NCBI RefSeq assembly: GCF_001591445.1
Contig: NZ_BCUX01000001.1
Span: 1-64,000, forward strand
Direction: 5' to 3'
DNA length: 64,000 nucleotides
Source: Neobacillus drentensis NBRC 102427
GTDB taxonomy: Bacteria; Bacillota; Bacilli; Bacillales; Cytobacillaceae
Part shown: piece after piece, positions 25,702 to 35,129 of the stretch
Layout of the letters: each line of letters starts with the position of its first letter
Position numbering within the stretch: the stretch's first letter is position 1
Notes under the pieces: generated by a model
The model's input: the letters and a program-made list of their open reading frames with translations, nothing else
What the model was told of the DNA's origin: nothing
Databases searched by the model: none
Made by a program: the position numbers and the translations under genes

Positions 25702-26136
25702 TTACTTTATCGTTTGATTTATACCATACCAAATAACGTCAACTTTTTCTGACTTGGCCGCGGTATCTTGATAAGCCCAGCCGGTAATATCCCGCCACAG
25801 TCTATTTTCTGCCTCGACTGGAACAATTCCTTTTGTGATATCTGTTCCAATGATAATTAATTGGCGATGTAGCGCTGCTTGCTCCCAAGTGAGCCAATTA
25901 TCTATACAATTAGCCCAGATTCCCCGACACTTATCGGCAGCCAATGTCACAGATAAATCTTTCAACCACAATTCCACTCCCTCAAGGATCACCACATCCT
26001 GGTCGAAAGCATTCAAATCTTTAGGAAGTGGCTGGTTTTCGTAAGCTGATACCCAATGATTGTACTCGAAAACTTGGTAGGCATTCTTTACCCATGCCCG
26101 TTTGCCGTTAAAGGCACCTCCAATAATAAAATGCAT
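25702..26136 (-). CDS. degenerate CobU-like protein
   Basis: 144 residues, shorter than CobU (about 180-190). The start HFIIGGAFNGKRAW resembles the CobU P-loop, but the Ser/Thr after GK is Arg; the GTP-handling His region is not recognisable; the C-terminus TDITKGIVPVEAENRLWRDITGW matches the end of CobU. A canonical CobU is encoded three genes upstream. It overlaps the preceding gene by 49 bases yet has a strong AAGGAGG site and an open frame, so it looks maintained. A partner or regulatory role is possible; it is unlikely to be an active kinase. Confidence 0.75.
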   Translation of the reverse strand: MHFIIGGAFNGKRAWVKNAYQVFEYNHWVSAYENQPLPKDLNAFDQDVVILEGVELWLKDLSVTLAADKCRGIWANCIDNWLTWEQAALHRQLIIIGTDITKGIVPVEAENRLWRDITGWAYQDTAAKSEKVDVIWYGINQTIK

Positions 26137-26699
26137 CGTCTCCCCCTCCTTAGCGATTCTGTATCAAATATCAGTTCGTAACCTTGATCATGAGTTGCCT
26201 GCCAGGCCCAAAATTCTTTATGTTCTGGCGCAAACCTAGATAAAAGATAGCGAATCACCCCGCCATGGGTAATCACTGCACAGCTCTGCAGGTTTGTGTT
26301 CAGCACCACTTCGGTAATCTTAGACCAGCCTGAATCAACCCTTGTGCTGAACTCATGAAATGATTCCCCTTGCGGCGGAAAATGATTAAAAGGATCATCT
26401 AGCCAATGGCGATAGAGGCGATTTTCTTTCAAGTCTTCATACGTTTTCCCTTCCCATTTACCAAAGTTCATCTCACGTAATTCTTTTAATAAATGGGGAC
26501 TTGTTGTTGGAAATAACGTTTCCAGCGTTCGAACACATCTTTGCAAATCACTTGAAAAATAGCGCTGATAGGTCTTGGGAGTCATAATTGTGTTTGAACC
26601 AGGGCATAAGGGTGAGTCGTTCCAGCCTAGATAGGCTTTTCGTTTATTTTCCTCTGTTACACCATGACGAAATAATGCAATAACCACACGGTCATCCAT
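26088..26699 (-). CDS. cobC: CobC-like histidine phosphatase (alpha-ribazole phosphatase)
   Basis: 203-residue phosphoglycerate-mutase-fold phosphatase. RHGVTEENKRKAYLGWNDSPLCPG carries the phosphorylated His, MNFGKWEGKTYEDL follows, and VITHGGVIRYLL holds the second catalytic His. In this operon it should remove phosphate from alpha-ribazole phosphate or from the adenosylcobalamin-5'-phosphate. It overlaps cobS by 43 bases; a GTG at 26687 is an alternative start, as the site before 26699 is weak. Confidence 0.85.
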   Translation of the reverse strand: MDDRVVIALFRHGVTEENKRKAYLGWNDSPLCPGSNTIMTPKTYQRYFSSDLQRCVRTLETLFPTTSPHLLKELREMNFGKWEGKTYEDLKENRLYRHWLDDPFNHFPPQGESFHEFSTRVDSGWSKITEVVLNTNLQSCAVITHGGVIRYLLSRFAPEHKEFWAWQATHDQGYELIFDTESLRRGRRCILLLEVPLTANGHG

Positions 26700-27448
26700 A
26701 GAAGTAACTCAGTCCCTTCCACCGCAGCCCCTAAGACATCCCCCGTAATTCCGCCAAACCATTTGAGAGCTTTACGACGAAAAAGGAATAAGCAACAGAC
26801 TGCAACCAAGATCAATAAAGCGATGATGAAGAATTCTTTTATTAATAAACTAACGATTACTAGAAAACTAACCAAGTAAATCGGATACGGCCAAAGCGAC
26901 TTCGGTTTCGCAGCATTCTGGAACAATGAGCCGAGCCCCTCATTTTTTGCAGCCTTCACCGTTAAGAGCATCACTCCCATGACACTTTTACTCAAAAACG
27001 GAATGGCTGCAATCATGAGCCATTGAAGGTTTTCAACATTCGTTGTACTTTCAAAAATAAATAGAAACCGAGAACTTAATAAAACAAGAATAGATAAAAC
27101 ACCGAAAGCACCTGTTCTCGGATCCTTCATGATTTCAAGTCTTTTCCCCTGGTCTTGATAGGAAAAATAAGCATCACTGGCATCCATCCAGCCATCTAGA
27201 TGAATTCCTCCCGTTAAGAGAATCGTAGCCAGCCACAACAAGAAAGCTGCAGCAAGATGAGAAAAAGGAGTAAATTCAATGGACAGGTACAATACAGCTG
27301 CATAAATGATTCCTTGCATTAATCCTACTAGTGGAAAGGCCTGCACTGCCTTTTTTAGATGTTCTTTATCCATTGGCAATTCTAATCTGATTGGGATAGC
27401 CGTAAAAAATTGAATATCTATTAAAAAACCTATAAAGAACTTCATCAT
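26657..27448 (-). CDS. cobS: adenosylcobinamide-GDP ribazoletransferase
   Basis: About 263 residues, membrane enzyme with about six helices that joins the activated corrinoid to alpha-ribazole (phosphate). The conserved GGIHLDGWMDASDA and KDPRTGAFG motifs are present. Its ATG at 27448 overlaps the cbiP stop by 4 bases. It is the last committed step, using the GDP-corrinoid made by CobU and the alpha-ribazole phosphate made by CblS. Confidence 0.94.
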   Translation of the reverse strand: MMKFFIGFLIDIQFFTAIPIRLELPMDKEHLKKAVQAFPLVGLMQGIIYAAVLYLSIEFTPFSHLAAAFLLWLATILLTGGIHLDGWMDASDAYFSYQDQGKRLEIMKDPRTGAFGVLSILVLLSSRFLFIFESTTNVENLQWLMIAAIPFLSKSVMGVMLLTVKAAKNEGLGSLFQNAAKPKSLWPYPIYLVSFLVIVSLLIKEFFIIALLILVAVCCLFLFRRKALKWFGGITGDVLGAAVEGTELLLWMTVWLLHYFVMV

Positions 27449-28950
27449 TTTGAACCCCATTGATCGATGATTTTCTTAATGAGATCCCATCTTAGATGAC
27501 TTTTCATTTCTGCAGCGATCAAATCAAAGCGTTTGTCTTTATACTCGCTAATGGAACGAATCTTTTCGTAGGGCAGTCCTTTCTTTTTCCGAATCATGTT
27601 TAACCATTGATTTCTCCACTCATCATTATGAAAAAGATGGTGAAGATATGTCCCAATAATTTGACCGTCATTTCCGAAATAGCCATCTTCCAACCCATTC
27701 GCTAATGTTAAAAACGGACAGACTTCTTTTGAAAAGATCATTTTTCCTAAATGGATCTCATAGCCTTCTAAGGGCTGATTGGATCTCAATCCAGTAGCAT
27801 GGTGATACTTGGCAATAACTTGATTTGTTTCTTTTTCTTTATAAAAAGTGGTTGTTGCGGGGATAATCGCTAACCCCTTTACCTTGTGGTTCGGTATTCC
27901 AGTGTCAGAACCTTCTTTATCGATCATTTCCTCACCAAGGATTTGATAGCCCCCGCAGATTCCAACAACATAACCGCCATTTGCAATATGGTTTTGGACT
28001 AGAATGTCTAACTGATTTTCTCTTAAATGGGTCATATCATTGCTAGTACTTTTAGTCCCTGGAATAATGATCGCATCGGGCTGCCCAAATTCACTCTTAT
28101 TATGGACCCAGCGGAGCGTCACATCTTCTTCATATAAGAATGGCTCAAAATCACTGTAATTTGAAATAAACGGCAGGTGGATGACGGCGATATCAAGAAC
28201 TCCGTTATTGCGTTTTGAAAATTGGGTCCGAATCGACAAGGAATCCTCCCCATCGATCATATGATTTTCCACATACGGCAAGATACCTAATACTGGGACA
28301 CCTGTCCTCTCTTCGAGCCATTGAACTCCATCTTCAAATAAGGTGATATCACCGCGGAATTTATTGATAATTATACCAATCACTCTTTGCCTTTCATTCG
28401 ATTCCAAAAGGTCAAGCGTACCAATAATACTGGCAAACACTCCCCCGCGATCGATATCAGCAACTAAGATAACTGGGACATCTGCTAGTTCGGCCACCTT
28501 CATATTGACCAATTCTCGATCCTTTAAATTGATTTCAACCGGACTGCCTGCCCCTTCAATCACGACCACATCAAATTCTTCAGAAAGGTGGCGGAGTGAT
28601 TGCTGAATTACGGCTAACCCTTGCTCATAGAAGTGATCTCGATACCTGCGCCCTGAAAGGGTTGCGAGTGCTTTTCCCAGATAAACAATTTCGGCGTGCT
28701 GATCTGACCGCGGCTTTAATAGAATTGGATTCATCCAAACAGAAGGCTCCACTCGAGCTGCTTCCGCTTGAATCCCTTGCGCCCTGCCGATTTCTTTTCC
28801 ATCTCTTGTCACGTAAGAGTTATTGGACATGTTCTGCGATTTAAATGGGGTAACTCTGACTCCCTCATCGGCAAGGATTCGACACATCGCGGTGACGATC
28901 AGACTTTTCCCCACATCTGAAGCTGTTCCCTGAATCATGATTCCTTTCAT
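27445..28950 (-). CDS. cbiP: cobyric acid synthase
   Basis: 501 residues. N-terminal ATP-binding domain with MIQGTASDVGKS (residues about 5-16) and VVIEGAGSPVEINLKDR; C-terminal class I glutamine amidotransferase domain with the nucleophile Cys in GICGGYQILGE and the His in GTYLHHLF. It amidates the four side chains of adenosylcobyrinic acid a,c-diamide. Coupled by 4-base overlaps on both sides (cobU upstream, cobS downstream). The presence of CbiP suggests that ring-stage precursors arise from elsewhere, since no cbi/cob ring genes lie here. Confidence 0.95.
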   Translation of the reverse strand: MKGIMIQGTASDVGKSLIVTAMCRILADEGVRVTPFKSQNMSNNSYVTRDGKEIGRAQGIQAEAARVEPSVWMNPILLKPRSDQHAEIVYLGKALATLSGRRYRDHFYEQGLAVIQQSLRHLSEEFDVVVIEGAGSPVEINLKDRELVNMKVAELADVPVILVADIDRGGVFASIIGTLDLLESNERQRVIGIIINKFRGDITLFEDGVQWLEERTGVPVLGILPYVENHMIDGEDSLSIRTQFSKRNNGVLDIAVIHLPFISNYSDFEPFLYEEDVTLRWVHNKSEFGQPDAIIIPGTKSTSNDMTHLRENQLDILVQNHIANGGYVVGICGGYQILGEEMIDKEGSDTGIPNHKVKGLAIIPATTTFYKEKETNQVIAKYHHATGLRSNQPLEGYEIHLGKMIFSKEVCPFLTLANGLEDGYFGNDGQIIGTYLHHLFHNDEWRNQWLNMIRKKKGLPYEKIRSISEYKDKRFDLIAAEMKSHLRWDLIKKIIDQWGSK

Positions 28951-29519
28951 CGTAGGACTCCCTTCATTCCAATTGGAATCCCTGCTTCTACTAAAAACAC
29001 TTGGTCTGCTTCCTTGACCAAATCCTGATGAATTTGTCCTAGCAAACGTCCATACGTGAATACCATTTCATTGCTAACTACAGGTTCGTTTAAAACTTCA
29101 TTACTGACAACAATCAGGAGCCCGGCACAATTTTTAATGGATGAAATGCCCGTTATAATATTATCTTTGACGGTTTCTAAAAACTGTTCCTCCCACTTTT
29201 GCTCAAAAGAAAACAATTCATTATTTAATAGTGTGGTGACACAATCTAGTAAAACGACATCTTTGGCATTGAACTCTTCAGCCAGCCTACCAATTTGTAC
29301 AGACCGTTCATATGTTTTCCAAAGATAAGCTCCTGATAATCGATCATGTTGGTGTTTTTCAATTCGTTCCTTCATTTCTGGATCCGAAACAACACCAGTT
29401 GCCAAATAGTTAAGTCTGCCTCCAGTTTTACTTGCAATTTCGACTGCTTTCCTCTCTGCAAAACTGCTCTTTCCGCTTCTTACTCCACCTGTGATGAAGA
29501 TGAATGATGGTGTCGCCAA
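28947..29519 (-). CDS. cobU: adenosylcobinamide kinase/guanylyltransferase
   Basis: 190 residues. P-loop FITGGVRSGKSSFAE, the RIEKHQHDRL helix with the candidate guanylylated His, VLLDCVTTLLNNELF (Walker B) and VVSNEVLNEPVV follow the CobU order. It phosphorylates adenosylcobinamide and then adds GMP. It overlaps the upstream decarboxylase gene by 40 bases and cbiP by 4 bases. The extreme C-terminus (EAGIPIGMKGVLR) is shortened compared with many CobU proteins, normal for Bacillus forms. Confidence 0.92.
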   Translation of the reverse strand: MATPSFIFITGGVRSGKSSFAERKAVEIASKTGGRLNYLATGVVSDPEMKERIEKHQHDRLSGAYLWKTYERSVQIGRLAEEFNAKDVVLLDCVTTLLNNELFSFEQKWEEQFLETVKDNIITGISSIKNCAGLLIVVSNEVLNEPVVSNEMVFTYGRLLGQIHQDLVKEADQVFLVEAGIPIGMKGVLR

Positions 29520-30577
29520 TGTGTTAACACCTCCATTAGTTGATTATTGTCTTCATGACCTTTTATAGCAAAACGCAGCCATCTTCCCTCTAAGCCGGGG
29601 AAATTAAAGGTATGGCGTGGAATAATGCCTTGATGAAGAAGAAACTCAAACAATGAGAATTGATCCGGTAAAAGCGGGTCCTGTAATAGGTAGAAATTAA
29701 CACGAGACGACGAAACTACAAATTCATTTTTAATAAAAAAGGAAAAAAGCCGTCTTCGCTCATTACAGATATATTCTTGTGTTTCTATCATAAAAGATCC
29801 GGATTGCAGACAAAGTTCCCCTGCCAGCAGTGCGATCGTATTGACACTCCAATGTGATTGCCATTTGCTAAGTTCTGAAACAAGTGCAGGTGGAGCTATT
29901 AAATATCCCAAACGAATTCCTGGGATTGCAAACATCTTGGTTAGCGAGCGGATGATAATCAAATTTGAAAATTTGTTTATATATGGAACTAGTGATTCAT
30001 ATTCTATTAAAAAATCGAAAAATGCCTCATCCAAAATGACTAAGCAATCTCGTTGTTCACATTCCTCTACAATCGAGATAATTGTTGACGCAGAATACTG
30101 GATGCCTGTTGGATTGTTAGGGTTACACAAAAACAAGGCATCCGCATCCAGAAGACTCATGTGTAAATCGGCAGTGTTCAATTCAAAATTAGGCTCTATT
30201 AATTGATGGTAGATAATTTCACATGAATTTGCCCGACATGCTTCTTCGTATTCTGTAAATGTTGGTTCCACGATGACGACTTTTTTTCCGGCAAGCATTC
30301 GAGCAACCAGGGTAATGAGCTCTGCCCCGCCATTGCCAATAAAAATAGATTCATTCGGTACCTGTTCTGATTTTGAAATTATGTCCCTCAGCTTTGCTGC
30401 AAACGGATCCGGGTAAACATTAATTTCGTGAAAGAAATCCAGCCACTTCTCTTTCAAAGCAGGTGGCGGACCAAGTGGATTGATGTTTGCGCTAAAATCA
30501 ATAAACTGCTTTGGGAGAGCTAGTCCCATCGCTTTATATAAATATTGAGGATTCGAACCATGTGACGGCCAAATCAA
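29480..30577 (-). CDS. cobD: threonine-phosphate decarboxylase, PLP-dependent
   Basis: About 365 residues, fold type I aminotransferase-like enzyme making the aminopropanol phosphate arm. WPSHGSNPQYLY near the start and DFSANINPLGPP are typical of CobD; CNPNNPTGIQY and the PLP-binding Lys in SLTKMFAIPGIRLGY are present. The frame opens at 30736, inside cbiB, but the TTG at 30577 has GGGGGA upstream and matches the family start. It overlaps cbiB by 44 bases. Named in the Salmonella sense. Confidence 0.9.
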   Translation of the reverse strand: MIWPSHGSNPQYLYKAMGLALPKQFIDFSANINPLGPPPALKEKWLDFFHEINVYPDPFAAKLRDIISKSEQVPNESIFIGNGGAELITLVARMLAGKKVVIVEPTFTEYEEACRANSCEIIYHQLIEPNFELNTADLHMSLLDADALFLCNPNNPTGIQYSASTIISIVEECEQRDCLVILDEAFFDFLIEYESLVPYINKFSNLIIIRSLTKMFAIPGIRLGYLIAPPALVSELSKWQSHWSVNTIALLAGELCLQSGSFMIETQEYICNERRRLFSFFIKNEFVVSSSRVNFYLLQDPLLPDQFSLFEFLLHQGIIPRHTFNFPGLEGRWLRFAIKGHEDNNQLMEVLTHWRHHHSSSSQVE

Positions 30578-31517
30578 GGAGGATTCCCCCAGTCCATAAA
30601 AGTAGTAAAAATAAAAAGACCGTTTTGCATAAAATGTAATTAGCTTGGATGATATGTTCGGCTTTGATGGACCGAATGGGGTCACCCATTTTTGCTCGGT
30701 TGGAAACGATCCCTTGGTAATAATTGATACCACCAAGCTGTATCCCTAAAATTGCTGCAACAGCCGCTTCCCCCCAGCCACTATTTGGGCTCAGATGCTT
30801 TTTTGCATCGCGGAACAAAATCGTCCACGCTTTTTTATATGTAATGCAATCAGGTCGTTGTCCGAGTAGCATAATCATTCCAGTTAATCGACTGGGGAGC
30901 CAATTCATGACATCATCCCATTTTGCAGACGCCCAGCCAAACTCTATATATCTATTATTCATGTGGCCTACCATCGAGTCACATGTATTTGCTGCACGGT
31001 AAACCATCGCAAGCGGAGCTCCACCTATCAGCGCCCAAAACATCGGGGCAGTTACCCCATCACTTGTATTTTCGGCAACCGTTTCAATCGTTCCTCGTGC
31101 TATTTCGCCTTCAGCGAGGTTTTCAGTATCCCGTCCCACAATATACGATAGTTTTAGCCTGGCATCAGTAAGGTCCCCTGCTAATAATGGCCGATAAACC
31201 TCCAGTGACGCTCCCTTCAAGCTTTTTTGGGCAATCGTGGTAGAAATAATGATACTTTCTACTAGTACCCCGACAATTGGATGAATCCCATATCCTGTTA
31301 CTAGTAAAACCAACACAATGATATAAACAGAGAGTAAAATAAAAAGGAGCATGCCCAACCCTTTCCATCGTTTAAACTTACCCTTATTCCAACGTTTTTC
31401 AAAAAATGTAATCATCGTACCTATCCATCTGACTGGATGAGACCAATTAGGTGGATCTCCAATAATCATGTCCAAAATATATGCAACTGAAATTGCGATT
31501 AAATGATTGACAATCAT
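30534..31517 (-). CDS. cbiB: adenosylcobinamide-phosphate synthase
   Basis: 327 residues, membrane protein with about five helices. The opening AYILDMIIGDPPNWSHPVRWIGTMI and ARGTIETVAENTSDGVTAPMFWALIGGAPLAMVYRAANT are hallmarks of CbiB, which attaches aminopropanol (phosphate) to cobyric acid. The start overlaps the btuD-cbiZ stop by 4 bases. It uses the product of the next gene as co-substrate. Confidence 0.95.
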   Translation of the reverse strand: MIVNHLIAISVAYILDMIIGDPPNWSHPVRWIGTMITFFEKRWNKGKFKRWKGLGMLLFILLSVYIIVLVLLVTGYGIHPIVGVLVESIIISTTIAQKSLKGASLEVYRPLLAGDLTDARLKLSYIVGRDTENLAEGEIARGTIETVAENTSDGVTAPMFWALIGGAPLAMVYRAANTCDSMVGHMNNRYIEFGWASAKWDDVMNWLPSRLTGMIMLLGQRPDCITYKKAWTILFRDAKKHLSPNSGWGEAAVAAILGIQLGGINYYQGIVSNRAKMGDPIRSIKAEHIIQANYILCKTVFLFLLLLWTGGILLDLAVTWFESSIFI

Positions 31518-32980
31518 TTTCTTTTCCTTTTACTTGATTTTTGAATTGCTTCTGTCGTGCACAGATAAACTGCTTTACCGATGAGCTTTCCTAATGGGGT
31601 AATCGTTCCTGCAAATTCAAGCACTGCTCCCGTTTGAGTAGCAGCAATTAAAATACTATCGGTTGAGGTTCCAGAAGCGATCGTTCCTGTCACTTCATCT
31701 TTTACCTTTAAATCATTCAATGCCTTTACCTTCGCTTCTGTTGCGGTCATGATACTTTGGATAAAAGCTTCTTCTGTTAGCTCGCCGGTCACAAAAACCC
31801 AAGTATTAATCGTGCCAGGTGTCATTTCGAATGAATGCTGTTCACCTTTAGACGCATCAATTGCATTTCCCACCCCTGCCGTTACCACAACAAAGATGGA
31901 GAATTCTTCTTCTATAAATCGTTTGTAGACCACATCTTCAAGGACGACGGCTGTCATCATCCCAACGGTTTCCGATGGTTCAAATCCCTTTGATTTTAAA
32001 AATGAGGCCATTTCTGCTCGATGGTTACTACAGCTGTAATCCTTGTGAACATGTCGATTGACAAATATTTGGTGCCACCCTGTTCCCGAACCAATGACCC
32101 CAGATGACATGGTCCTTAATGGAATAGGCGTTGTTAGCTCGATCCATTCTTCCGAAATATGTAACCTCGTCTCATCTATGTTAAAATTGACAACCTCGCA
32201 ATTCCTTTTAGGAAGTAAGACCATTTGCGGTGCAGCCACTTTAGGATGAGGATGTTTTTGAATGTCTGTATGGTACACGTCTCTTATTCGTTCTTCCCGA
32301 AGAACTTCATTAGGAATCTGATCAATATTAATCCGTCCATTTTCAAGGAGGAGAAGTCGGTCACAATACAGACCCGCTAGGTTTAAATCATGAAAAATAG
32401 AGATGACGGTTAACCCATTTTCTGAAGTCCATTGTTTTAAGAAATCAAGCAATTCCTTTTGGTACGATAGATCCAAATGATTCGTGGGTTCATCTAATAA
32501 GAGAATCTCAGGTTCTTGGGCAAGCGCTTGAGCGAGAAATACTCGTTGTTTTTCCCCGCCTGATAACTCCTGAATATTTTTATTTTGGAATCTGGATACA
32601 CCTATTTGATTCATTACTTTTTGCACGACCTCTTCATCGGCGGTACTCCAAGTTTGGAACAAACCCTTTTGGTGGGCATAACGGCCGAGGGAGACGGTTT
32701 CTTTTACCGTATAGGAGAAAGACTGTGATGAATGCTGGGAAAGAACAGCGATAATCTTTGCTAGCTGCTTAGCCTTATATTCTTGGAGCGATTTTCCATT
32801 GATCACAATCTCCCCTTCTTGGAACGGTAAAATTCCACTGAGCATTTTCAAAAGAGTTGTCTTACCACTTCCATTTGGTCCTAATATCCCAAATAATTCT
32901 CCCTTTTCCACGGTAAAGGAAATATCTTTCAGAACGGCTTCACTTGAGTATCCACCGGAAACCTGTTGAACGTCGAGCAT
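31514..32980 (-). CDS. btuD: BtuD-CbiZ fusion: B12 ABC ATPase plus cobinamide amidohydrolase
   Basis: 488 residues with two domains. Residues about 1-255 are an ABC ATPase: Walker A GPNGSGKTT, signature LSGGEKQRVFLAQAL, Walker B ILLLDEPTNHLD and IFHDLN. Residues about 265-488 are a CbiZ domain with SSGVIGSGTGWHQIFVNRHV, HRAEMASFLKSKG, VTAGVGNAID and GTSTDSILIAATQTG. CbiZ cleaves adenosylcobinamide to cobyric acid, so transport and remodelling are physically joined, as in B. subtilis YvrA. Three bases separate it from btuC. Confidence 0.93.
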   Translation of the reverse strand: MLDVQQVSGGYSSEAVLKDISFTVEKGELFGILGPNGSGKTTLLKMLSGILPFQEGEIVINGKSLQEYKAKQLAKIIAVLSQHSSQSFSYTVKETVSLGRYAHQKGLFQTWSTADEEVVQKVMNQIGVSRFQNKNIQELSGGEKQRVFLAQALAQEPEILLLDEPTNHLDLSYQKELLDFLKQWTSENGLTVISIFHDLNLAGLYCDRLLLLENGRINIDQIPNEVLREERIRDVYHTDIQKHPHPKVAAPQMVLLPKRNCEVVNFNIDETRLHISEEWIELTTPIPLRTMSSGVIGSGTGWHQIFVNRHVHKDYSCSNHRAEMASFLKSKGFEPSETVGMMTAVVLEDVVYKRFIEEEFSIFVVVTAGVGNAIDASKGEQHSFEMTPGTINTWVFVTGELTEEAFIQSIMTATEAKVKALNDLKVKDEVTGTIASGTSTDSILIAATQTGAVLEFAGTITPLGKLIGKAVYLCTTEAIQKSSKRKRK

Positions 32981-32983
32981 CCT

Positions 32984-34045
32984 TTAACCACTTCTTTCCA
33001 TCCTTTTTCTTTGTAGAAGGATTAGTGCAAATACAGGTGCACCAATTAACGCAGTAATCACACCAATCGGTAATTCTGTAGGTGAGATTATTGTTCTTGA
33101 TATCAGATCAGCTAAAATTAAAAAACCGCTCCCCGTTATGATGGATAGAGGAAGAAGATGTCGATGATCTGGACCCCATAATAATCTAGATAGATGGGGA
33201 ATCACTAACCCGACAAAACCGATGGTGCCTGACACCGCAACAGCCGCTCCGGTTAAAATCGAGCCTGCGGTTAGGATTAAGAGCTTTCTCTTTTGTACGT
33301 TGACTCCTAAATGCTGTGCTCGTTCTTCACCAAATGACATGGCATTTAGTTCCTTAGCATTAAAGATTAACAGTCCTGATCCAATGATAAAAAATGGCAA
33401 AATGATCTTTATGTATTCCCAGCCTCTCATTGATACGCTCCCCAGCAGCCAGCCAATAATTTGCCGGAGTTCATCTCCAGTCAGTGCGATCATCAGCGAA
33501 ATAATGGCTCCTAAAAAGGAACTAAAAATGATACCCGTTAAAATAATCGTTTCCACTCGCATCGAGCGTTCGATTTTACTAGCGAAGGTAAGAACTAGAA
33601 AGATGGTTAAGAATGAAAATAGGATACTTAATAATGGCAAGGTGAAGGAACCTACAAATGGGATTGACAGCTGGAAAAACAGTGTCAAAACCGCACCTAC
33701 AGATGCACCGGAGGATACACCCAATGTATATGGATCTGCTAACGGGTTTCGAAGCAGTCCTTGAAAGGCTGCCCCTGCAATAGCTAGGGAAGCCCCGACA
33801 AGACCTGATAAAATCACTCTTGGCAAGCGTATGTTTAGGACAATACTCGAATACATTGGGTCGATTGTCTCCAATAAACTAAATCCAAAAACTTTAGCAC
33901 TGATAATCTTAATAATCGTTAAGATTGGAACCGAAACAGTTCCATTTGAAATACCTAATAATATAGAAAGAACAAGAAAAATTCCCGCTAGACAATAGGC
34001 TAAATATTTGTTATTTAAAAACTTCAGGATAAACAGCCTTCGCAA
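32984..34045 (-). CDS. btuC: cobalamin ABC transporter permease
   Basis: 353-residue FecCD-family permease with about ten helices. LPRVILSGLVGASLAIAGAAFQGLLRNPLADPYTLGVSSGAS is the family's hallmark region and GFVGLVIPHLSRLLWG the ATPase-contact region. The start is a TTG at 34045, 9 bases from GGAG, and lies 35 bases inside btuF. It conducts cobalamin or cobinamide delivered by BtuF and driven by BtuD. Confidence 0.93.
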   Translation of the reverse strand: MRRLFILKFLNNKYLAYCLAGIFLVLSILLGISNGTVSVPILTIIKIISAKVFGFSLLETIDPMYSSIVLNIRLPRVILSGLVGASLAIAGAAFQGLLRNPLADPYTLGVSSGASVGAVLTLFFQLSIPFVGSFTLPLLSILFSFLTIFLVLTFASKIERSMRVETIILTGIIFSSFLGAIISLMIALTGDELRQIIGWLLGSVSMRGWEYIKIILPFFIIGSGLLIFNAKELNAMSFGEERAQHLGVNVQKRKLLILTAGSILTGAAVAVSGTIGFVGLVIPHLSRLLWGPDHRHLLPLSIITGSGFLILADLISRTIISPTELPIGVITALIGAPVFALILLQRKRMERSG

Positions 34046-34976
34046 GATCTTCTACTCCTTCAACGATCCTTGGGCCAGAACGAGTCACACGGTCCGAATC
34101 GACATCAACAACATGCTTATTTTTTACCGCGTTGACCGTTTCCCAACCTTTTCTAGTTAATACTTGATCAACTGGGTTCTTGACATAGTATCCGTAAGTA
34201 GTGACAATGACATCTGGATTACGTTTAATCATAGCTTCTTGGTCAATTTTAATCCAGCCATCTTGATCATTTGCGATGTTTTCCGCATTTATCAAACTAA
34301 GCATTTGATCCATAAACGTATTCTTTCCAGGTGTATAAATTTCTGGAGCGGGTGAAACCTCAACTAATACCTTTTTCTTTTCTTTTATCCCGCTAGCTTT
34401 TGCTTTAATTTCTTCTAATTTTTCCTTCATCCCGGAGATAATCTTTTCGGCTTTAACTGTTTCACCAGTAGCTTTCCCAATCATATCTATCGAATCAAAG
34501 ACTTGGTCAAAGTTTTGGGCATCATTAACAACAAATACTGCAATACCCGCATCCTTTAACTGCTGAAGCCCTGCTTCAGAATTTGTAGCCCAAGAGGCAT
34601 GTGCTAAAACTAAATCAGGCTTTAAGGAAATAATCTTTTCTAAATTTATTTCTTGCCCACCGATTTTTTCTTTTTTCGCTGCTGCTTCCGGATAATTATC
34701 GAAATCGGTTACTCCGACCACTTCTTTGTCTAAACCTAAGGCAAAAACAATTTCTGTATTACTTGGAATAAGGGAAACAATCTTTTCAGGTTTTTTTTCG
34801 ATAGTAACTTTGGTCTTGGATGCATCTGTAATTGTAAGTGGATACGTTATTTCTGCTGTTTTCTTCTCAACACTTGTTTTATTCTCTTCTTTTACCTGAT
34901 CTTTCTTTTCAGCACAACCTGCCAAAACTCCTACTGTCAATAATACTACTAACAGCATTGAATACAACTTCTTCAT
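34011..34976 (-). CDS. btuF: cobalamin/cobinamide-binding lipoprotein
   Basis: About 321 residues, first gene of the operon. Signal peptide and lipobox VLAGC (Cys near residue 20) anchor it outside the membrane; the Fe/B12 periplasmic-binding fold shows KIVSLIPSNTEIVFALGL, VVGVTDFDNYP and PDLVLAH. The first-choice start is the ATG about 34976 (MKKLYSML) preceded by GGGAG; the frame is open to 35063 but that stretch includes the leader terminator. Controlled by the B12 riboswitch upstream. Confidence 0.92.
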   Translation of the reverse strand: MKKLYSMLLVVLLTVGVLAGCAEKKDQVKEENKTSVEKKTAEITYPLTITDASKTKVTIEKKPEKIVSLIPSNTEIVFALGLDKEVVGVTDFDNYPEAAAKKEKIGGQEINLEKIISLKPDLVLAHASWATNSEAGLQQLKDAGIAVFVVNDAQNFDQVFDSIDMIGKATGETVKAEKIISGMKEKLEEIKAKASGIKEKKKVLVEVSPAPEIYTPGKNTFMDQMLSLINAENIANDQDGWIKIDQEAMIKRNPDVIVTTYGYYVKNPVDQVLTRKGWETVNAVKNKHVVDVDSDRVTRSGPRIVEGVEDLAKAVYPEVFK

Positions 34977-35059
34977 TTTTCTCCCTGCTTTCTGTGTATT
35001 AACACGACGTATGTAACAAAAAATTAGTTCTTGTGCTAAACCCCATAGCTCGGATAACA

Positions 35060-35095
35060 ACAAAAAACATCTCCACTTAGAAATGGAGATGTTGG
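35060..35095 (-). terminator. riboswitch-linked intrinsic terminator
   Basis: AACATCTCCA pairs perfectly with TGGAGATGTT around 8 bases, followed on the minus strand by six Ts. It lies between the B12 aptamer and btuF and is the likely off-switch. Confidence 0.88.
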
Positions 35096-35129
35096 TATGA
35101 TTAGATTCAGGTTACTAATATAAAGTAAT

